Below, piece by piece: positions 4,979-8,181 of a stretch of 8,181 nt of DNA. Position 1 is the first letter of the stretch; each line of letters begins with the position of its first letter. The notes under the pieces are model-generated. The model saw only the letters and a list, made by a program, of their open reading frames with translations, was not told the DNA's origin and did no database searches. Position numbers and translations under genes: made by a program. The stretch is from Candidatus Gastranaerophilales bacterium (lineage in GTDB: Bacteria > Cyanobacteriota > Vampirovibrionia > Gastranaerophilales > Gastranaerophilaceae), in contig JAJQFK010000053.1 of NCBI GenBank assembly GCA_021201175.1, forward strand, positions 1 through 8,181, written 5' to 3'.

Positions 4979-7072
4979 TAAAAATCTAAACGGCAGGTTA
5001 TATTTTTTAAAATCCGATTCAAGACTTCTTTTTGAACAAACAATATATCTTCCTGTTACTTCGCCAAAAAGTGATTTACGTGCGTTTTCAATATTAATAA
5101 GATTCCCTTTAAATCCCAAATGAGCAGTATGCAAAAGTTCAAAAAGAGAAACAAATACTCCTCCTTTTGATACATCATTACAAGCGCTTATTTTGTTTTC
5201 AGAGTACATATTTAATATAAAATCCGCAAGTTGTAATTCTAAATTTGTATCAACAATATCGATTTTGCCTCCAAGAAAATTATAAAATAATTTTTGATAT
5301 AAAGCTCCTCCCGTATCGGAATCACATGTTATATCCCTTCCTGCTAAATAAATAAAATAATTTTCTTTAAGATTATTCTTTAATATATTTTTGTATGAAA
5401 TTCCCGCCATACCGATTACAGGCACCGGAAGTATTTTAGAAGGCACGAAAAATGCGGGCGGCACCGGATTATGTGTGCTGTTTTCGTTATAGAAAGAAAC
5501 ATTTCCGGAAACTACCGGAATTTTTAGTTCTTTACAAGCTTGAGAAATTCCTTTAACGGATTCAATAAATTGAAATGCGCATTCATCTTTTTCCGGATTA
5601 GCAAAATTAAGACAATTTGTTATTCCTTTAGGTCTGAATCCGCAGGAAATAAGGTTTCTAAAAGCCTCATAAACCGTATTTCTGCTGCCTTCAAAAGGAT
5701 TCAAATAAGTTTTTCTATAGTCTGAATCGGCGGTAAATCCGCAGAAACATTTTTCTTCCTTTATCCATAGTGCGTTTGATGAAGTATTTTCCGGTTTTGA
5801 AACGGTTCTGTTTCCCACCATATAGTCATACTGGGAATAAATATATTTCTTTGAAGCAATATCCGGACATTTAAGAATTTCTATTATATCCTGTTCTTTA
5901 AATTCCGTATCCTGACATGTTTTAGAAGCATATTCTTTAATATAATCAGGTTCTTTGTTGTTCAAATTATAAGTTATACAATTATTAAGAACCTCCGGCG
6001 CTATATTTGCGATTATTTCATTGTTCCAAAATAACCTGTATTCCTTTTCCGGAATAGTTCTTCCTATTGCACATATATTAACCTCAAATTTAGCGGCAAT
6101 ATCGAAAATATGATTTAAATATTGCTCCTTCACAATAAAAATCATACGTTCTTGAGATTCAGAGAGCATAATTTCCCATGGCTGCATATTTTCTTCCCTA
6201 ACAAGAACCTTATCAAGAAAAAGTTCCATACCGCAATTTCCCTTAAATGCCATTTCTGATGAAGCAGATAAGATTCCGGCGGCTCCGCAATCTTGTGCTG
6301 AAATTATTCCGTCAGATTTAAAAATTTCCAATGAAGCTTCTATAACTTTTTTCTTCATAAACGGATCAGCGGTCTGAATAGAAAGTCTATTTTCTTTTTT
6401 AATGTGTCCGGAATGTGATTTAAGTTCCTTTGAAGCAAAAGAAGCGCCATGAATACCGTCACGACCGGTTAAAGAACCTAATAATACTACTATTCCTCCG
6501 GATTTAGCTATAGATTTTACTATTTTATTTTTTTTGGCGATACCAACCGCCATTACATTAACTAACGGTAAGCCGGAAAAACATTCATCAAAAGAGGTTT
6601 CTCCTCCTATTGTAGGAACTCCTATTGAATTTCCATAGTCCGAAATGCCTTTAACTATACCTTCTAAAAGATACTTATTTTTCCCCTCATTTAATTGCCC
6701 GAATTTTAAAGAATCTAAAATAGCAACGGGTCGTGCATTAAGGGTCAAAATATCCCTTATAATTCCCCCGACACCGGTTGCCGCGCCTTGATAGGGGTCT
6801 ATTGCAGAAGGATGGTTGTGAGATTCCATCTTGAAAAATATTACGTGATTACCTATTTCTATTCCGCCTGAATTTTCTTCGTTTAATACGGCATTATCAT
6901 TAGGAAACAATTTTAAATAGTTTTTTGAATGTTTGTATCCGCAGTGTTCTGACCACATTGCAGAAAAAAGATAAGTTTCAAGCATATTTGGAGTTCTGTT
7001 TAAGCGTTTTTTTATTTCGTTATATTCAAAATCAGAAAGTCCGAGTTGTTTATATAAATAATCCGTTAACAA
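4976..7072 (-). CDS. purL: Phosphoribosylformylglycinamidine synthase, PurL subunit, ending at a premature TGA
   Basis: This is the synthetase subunit of FGAM synthase (step four). It converts FGAR and ATP to FGAM using ammonia delivered from PurQ, with PurS bridging. It has 698 residues before the stop. Family blocks: MWSEHCGYKHSK with His43 (39-50), KMESHNHPSAIDPYQGAATGVGGIIRD split over 81-107, GVPTIGGETSFDE (151-163), GRDGIHGASFAS (203-214), DCGAAG (261-266), LSESQERM (303-310), YDYMVGNRTV (415-424), GITNCLNFANPE (483-494) and VSGNVSFYNE (521-530). The start is TTG at 7072, preceded by a perfect AAGGAGG; the next ATG (residue 30) would remove conserved sequence. It overlaps purQ by 7 nt. 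Two oddities: the last ~34 residues are cut off by TGA, and an apparent 13-residue insertion (about 536-548) is flanked by a 9-bp direct repeat. Whether the truncated product is active is unknown. Confidence 0.95.
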   Translation of the reverse strand: MLTDYLYKQLGLSDFEYNEIKKRLNRTPNMLETYLFSAMWSEHCGYKHSKNYLKLFPNDNAVLNEENSGGIEIGNHVIFFKMESHNHPSAIDPYQGAATGVGGIIRDILTLNARPVAILDSLKFGQLNEGKNKYLLEGIVKGISDYGNSIGVPTIGGETSFDECFSGLPLVNVMAVGIAKKNKIVKSIAKSGGIVVLLGSLTGRDGIHGASFASKELKSHSGHIKKENRLSIQTADPFMKKKVIEASLEIFKSDGIISAQDCGAAGILSASSEMAFKGNCGMELFLDKVLVREENMQPWEIMLSESQERMIFIVKEQYLNHIFDIAAKFEVNICAIGRTIPEKEYRLFWNNEIIANIAPEVLNNCITYNLNNKEPDYIKEYASKTCQDTEFKEQDIIEILKCPDIASKKYIYSQYDYMVGNRTVSKPENTSSNALWIKEEKCFCGFTADSDYRKTYLNPFEGSRNTVYEAFRNLISCGFRPKGITNCLNFANPEKDECAFQFIESVKGISQACKELKIPVVSGNVSFYNENSTHNPVPPAFFVPSKILPVPVIGMAGISYKNILKNNLKENYFIYLAGRDITCDSDTGGALYQKLFYNFLGGKIDIVDTNLELQLADFILNMYSENKISACNDVSKGGVFVSLFELLHTAHLGFKGNLINIENARKSLFGEVTGRYIVCSKRSLESDFKKYNLPFRFL
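5421..5468. repeat. In-frame 9-bp direct repeat flanking an extra 13 codons in purL
   Basis: GGCACCGGA occurs at 5421-5429 and 5460-5468, a 39-bp (13-codon) period. In the protein it gives PVP at 536-538 and again at 549-551. Family members, as I recall them, run from YNE to PTPVIGM with roughly 7 residues between, whereas here there are 18. The extra stretch PAFFVPSKIL lies between the repeats, consistent with an in-frame duplication or insertion in a surface loop. Chance is possible. Confidence 0.4.
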
Positions 7073-7680
7073 AGAGCCTCCTTATGTATAAATTCAAATA
7101 TTACTCTGCCGTCGGTGTTTCCTGTTTCTTTAAAAACAGCACGCTCCGGATGAGGCATCATTGCAAGAATTTTATTCTTTTTATCATATAGTCCCGCTAT
7201 ATTCATATCTGACCCATTGGGATTATTTTTATATTTTAAAAAAATTAAATTCTTATCAAAATTATCAGGAGCAATATATCTTCCTTCTTTATGTGCTATT
7301 GGGAGGGTTAGTTCTGTATTTTGATATATTAAATTTTCTTCGCTGCATATAAATTTATTATTTATATTGTCTGTTAAAACACCATCTATAAGTTTTGATT
7401 CGCAAAGAATCTGAAACCCGTTGCAAATACCTATAGTCATTCCGCATTTATTTTTTATGTAGTCTTTTAATGCTGCAACAACCGGACTAAATTTAGCAAG
7501 TCTGCCCGAACGGATATAATCTCCGTATGAAAATCCCCCCGGTAAAAAAATAACATTATACCCTTGCAAATTTGTTTCATCATGCCTGATATAATCACAC
7601 TTCCAACCAAAAAACCGGCATGCTTCATAGGTATCTCTGTCGCAATTAGTGCCCGGAAAAACAACTACTGCTGATTTCAT
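7066..7680 (-). CDS. purQ: Phosphoribosylformylglycinamidine synthase, glutaminase subunit
   Basis: PurQ is the class I glutamine amidotransferase subunit of FGAM synthase. It hydrolyses glutamine and passes ammonia to PurL within the PurS-PurQ-PurL complex. It has 204 residues, slightly shorter than typical (~220-230). Seen directly: VVVFPGTNCDRD (5-16), LPGGFSYGDYIRSG (46-59), the nucleophile elbow GICNGFQIL with Cys86 (84-92), PIAHKEGRY (127-135), NNPNGS (152-157), and MMPHPERA with His177 and Glu179 completing the triad. Motifs and triad are intact. ATG at 7680 overlaps the purS TGA as ATGA, with AAAGG about 10 nt upstream. The end overlaps purL by 7 nt. The stop is TAA. Confidence 0.97.
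   Translation of the reverse strand: MKSAVVVFPGTNCDRDTYEACRFFGWKCDYIRHDETNLQGYNVIFLPGGFSYGDYIRSGRLAKFSPVVAALKDYIKNKCGMTIGICNGFQILCESKLIDGVLTDNINNKFICSEENLIYQNTELTLPIAHKEGRYIAPDNFDKNLIFLKYKNNPNGSDMNIAGLYDKKNKILAMMPHPERAVFKETGNTDGRVIFEFIHKEALC
7077..7083 (-). promoter_or_regulatory. Strong Shine-Dalgarno deciding the TTG start of purL
   Basis: AAGGAGG on the minus strand lies 4 nt before TTG at 7072, inside the end of purQ. It is the best ribosome binding site in the window. The spacing is a little short, but no other start codon in the purL frame lies near it. The strength may compensate for the TTG start. Confidence 0.7.
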
Positions 7681-7931
7681 GCTTCAATAACCTTTAATAT
7701 TTCATAAACTTCAAGATTAGGATTAGTAAGCACTTCTTCACTTATTCTAACAGCTTTTTCGGAAGCTTGTTTTCTGTTTTTTGCATCTAATATAAGAGAA
7801 AAAAATTTGCCGACTTTTATTTTTGCTGTTTTATCAATATCAGTATTTTTAAGAACAGCCTCTGCCGCAAGTCCTTGCGGGTCTTTAATGCCTTCTTTCA
7901 GTGTAACTTTTATATCTATTAAAAATTTCAT
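7677..7931 (-). CDS. purS: Phosphoribosylformylglycinamidine synthase subunit PurS
   Basis: PurS is a small dimeric protein that bridges PurQ and PurL in the FGAM synthase complex of organisms with small PurL. The chosen start gives 84 residues, the normal family length. It opens with FLIDIKVTLKEGIKDPQG, followed by AAEAVLKN and a K(I/V)GKFFSL-like strand, with NPNLEVYEI near the C-terminus, all family-typical. The frame also has an ATG at 7952, but the extra seven residues precede the conserved first strand. The ATG at 7931 overlaps the stop of the 25-codon ORF as ATGA. No Shine-Dalgarno is visible for either start, which suggests translational coupling to that small ORF. The stop is TGA, again an ATGA overlap, with purQ, so TGA does act as a stop here. 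Confidence 0.92.
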   Translation of the reverse strand: MKFLIDIKVTLKEGIKDPQGLAAEAVLKNTDIDKTAKIKVGKFFSLILDAKNRKQASEKAVRISEEVLTNPNLEVYEILKVIEA

Positions 7932-8005
7932 CTTGTTAGTTCGTTTAAACATTTTGCAGCATTAGTTGCATTTTCTTGGAGCAAAAGCGGCAGAACTTTA
8001 ACCAT
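7928..8005 (-). CDS. 25-codon ORF translationally coupled to purS, possible leader peptide
   Basis: A short ORF begins ATG GTT AAA GTT (MVKVLPLLLQ...) at 8005, ends ...CLNELTR, and its TGA overlaps the purS ATG as ATGA. AAGGAAGG lies 5 nt before the ATG, a much better ribosome binding site than anything in front of purS, and a TATAAT box lies just upstream. These features suggest it is translated and delivers ribosomes to purS. I do not recognise the peptide. It has no run of codons for one amino acid, no signal peptide and no membrane helix, so attenuation is not evident. It could instead be the remnant of a longer gene. Its start overlaps the end of the upstream open frame by 8 nt. Confidence 0.5.
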   Translation of the reverse strand: MVKVLPLLLQENATNAAKCLNELTR

Positions 8006-8181
8006 GCCCGCCTTCCTTATAATTATAACTTATTTTTAATAATTTTTCAGTTATCAGATAAAGTTTTGATAAATTTAATCCGGTGTCGCCCGTATTTTTC
8101 GATGACCTTCTTGGATTTTGTTTCCTGCACAGCCCCTGCAACCACCTAATGGCTTTGCCAACGGATACAGGCTCACACGCT
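7998..8181 (-). CDS. Unidentified open frame in a GC-richer tail (5' end outside window); may be RNA rather than protein
   Basis: A frame on the minus strand is open from the right edge for 60 codons and ends at TAA (8000-7998), overlapping the 25-codon ORF by 8 nt. Such a chain of overlaps is what an operon gene would show. The readable end includes GKAIRWLQGLCRKQNPRR and LNLSKLYLITEKLL; I do not recognise it. Caution: 8081-8181 is about 52% G+C (53 of 101 counted) against about 28% in a sample from purS (17 of 60 at 7681-7740). A second minus-strand frame and one plus-strand frame are also open there, and AGG/GGG/CTG-type codons dominate. That is equally consistent with a structured RNA or with foreign DNA. 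A short hairpin TGGC-AAA-GCCA is visible. No tRNA, tmRNA or RNase P hallmark was recognised. Confidence 0.35.
   Translation of the reverse strand, partial: ACEPVSVGKAIRWLQGLCRKQNPRRSSKNTGDTGLNLSKLYLITEKLLKISYNYKEGGHG
8011..8018 (-). promoter_or_regulatory. Ribosome binding site of the 25-codon ORF
   Basis: AAGGAAGG on the minus strand lies 5 nt before ATG at 8005. It is the only clear Shine-Dalgarno sequence upstream of purS and so probably serves the small ORF and, by coupling, purS. Confidence 0.55.
8022..8050 (-). promoter_or_regulatory. Possible promoter of the purine operon
   Basis: On the minus strand, TATAAT (8027-8022) is preceded after 17 bp by CTGAAA (8050-8045; 4 of 6 matches to TTGACA). 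Transcription would start near 8015, giving a very short leader ahead of the 25-codon ORF. It would lie inside the upstream open frame if that frame is a real gene, making it an internal promoter. I see no purine, ZTP, PRPP or glycine riboswitch in the short stretch available, but most of any upstream leader is outside the window. Confidence 0.45.

Noticed and set aside
916..7931. Genome-wide recoding of TGA as glycine (as in Gracilibacteria/SR1), suggested by the TGA at a glycine position in purL
   Set aside because: Every other gene has full family length with no in-frame TGA and uses ordinary GGN glycine codons throughout. TGA also ends purS exactly at an ATGA overlap. A single TGA does not support a changed code.
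8006..8181. Purine, PRPP (ykkC), ZTP (pfl) or glycine riboswitch before the purine operon
   Set aside because: None of the core motifs I know for these classes could be found on the minus strand in the visible stretch. The region further upstream is not in the window.
1..8181. CRISPR array, tRNA or rRNA genes, insertion sequences
   Set aside because: No regularly spaced repeats, no cloverleaf or rRNA signature, and no transposase or terminal inverted repeats were seen.

Overview
The window is AT-rich and gene-dense. Nearly all of it is a de novo purine biosynthesis operon on the minus strand. The enzymes encoded are PurS, PurQ, PurL, PurF, PurM and a PurN-PurD fusion. Together they cover the first five steps of the pathway, from PRPP to aminoimidazole ribotide (AIR). 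The PurS/PurQ/small-PurL arrangement and the iron-sulfur type PurF point to a Gram-positive-like or cyanobacterial-type pathway. At the left edge is a partial pilin-like protein with a type III signal peptide and a C-terminal 'DVNG..PN..GKD.F.F' block. I associate that block, from memory only, with low-GC gut lineages such as the Gastranaerophilales (Vampirovibrionia/Melainabacteria). Treat this taxonomic guess as tentative. The standard bacterial code fits every gene except at one striking codon in purL.

Layout from left to right: 1-562 (-) pilin-like protein, cut by the window edge. 563-664 divergent intergenic region with a near-perfect inverted repeat, probably an operator, and a promoter for the next gene. 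665-892 (+) 75-residue XRE-family HTH regulator. 877-908 weak A/T hairpin shared by two convergent genes. 916-2637 (-) PurN-PurD fusion. 2606-3568 (-) purM. 3555-4877 (-) purF, with a TTG start. 4874-4978 (-) the last 33 codons of purL, cut off from the gene by an in-frame TGA. 4976-7072 (-) purL, with a TTG start. 7066-7680 (-) purQ. 7677-7931 (-) purS. 7928-8005 (-) a 25-codon ORF whose stop overlaps the purS start. 7998-8181 (-) an open frame of unknown nature in a conspicuously GC-richer tail.

The operon is very tightly packed and reads right to left: 25-codon ORF, purS, purQ, purL, purF, purM, purND. Each junction is an overlap (ATGA, ATGA, 7 nt, TTGA, 14 nt, 32 nt), provided purL is read through its internal TGA. 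PurF makes phosphoribosylamine. The PurD half of the fusion makes GAR and the PurN half formylates it. PurS-PurQ-PurL convert FGAR to FGAM, and PurM closes the ring to AIR. Genes for later steps (purE/K, C, B, H) are not in the window.

The strongest anomaly is the TGA at 4976-4978. The frame stays open for 33 more codons and restores both the missing C-terminus of PurL and a 4-nt overlap with purF. The TGA falls where the family has a conserved glycine. It is either a recent nonsense mutation (or sequence error) or a recoding/readthrough event. Second in interest are the PurN-PurD fusion and the divergent regulator/pilin pair with its operator-like repeat.
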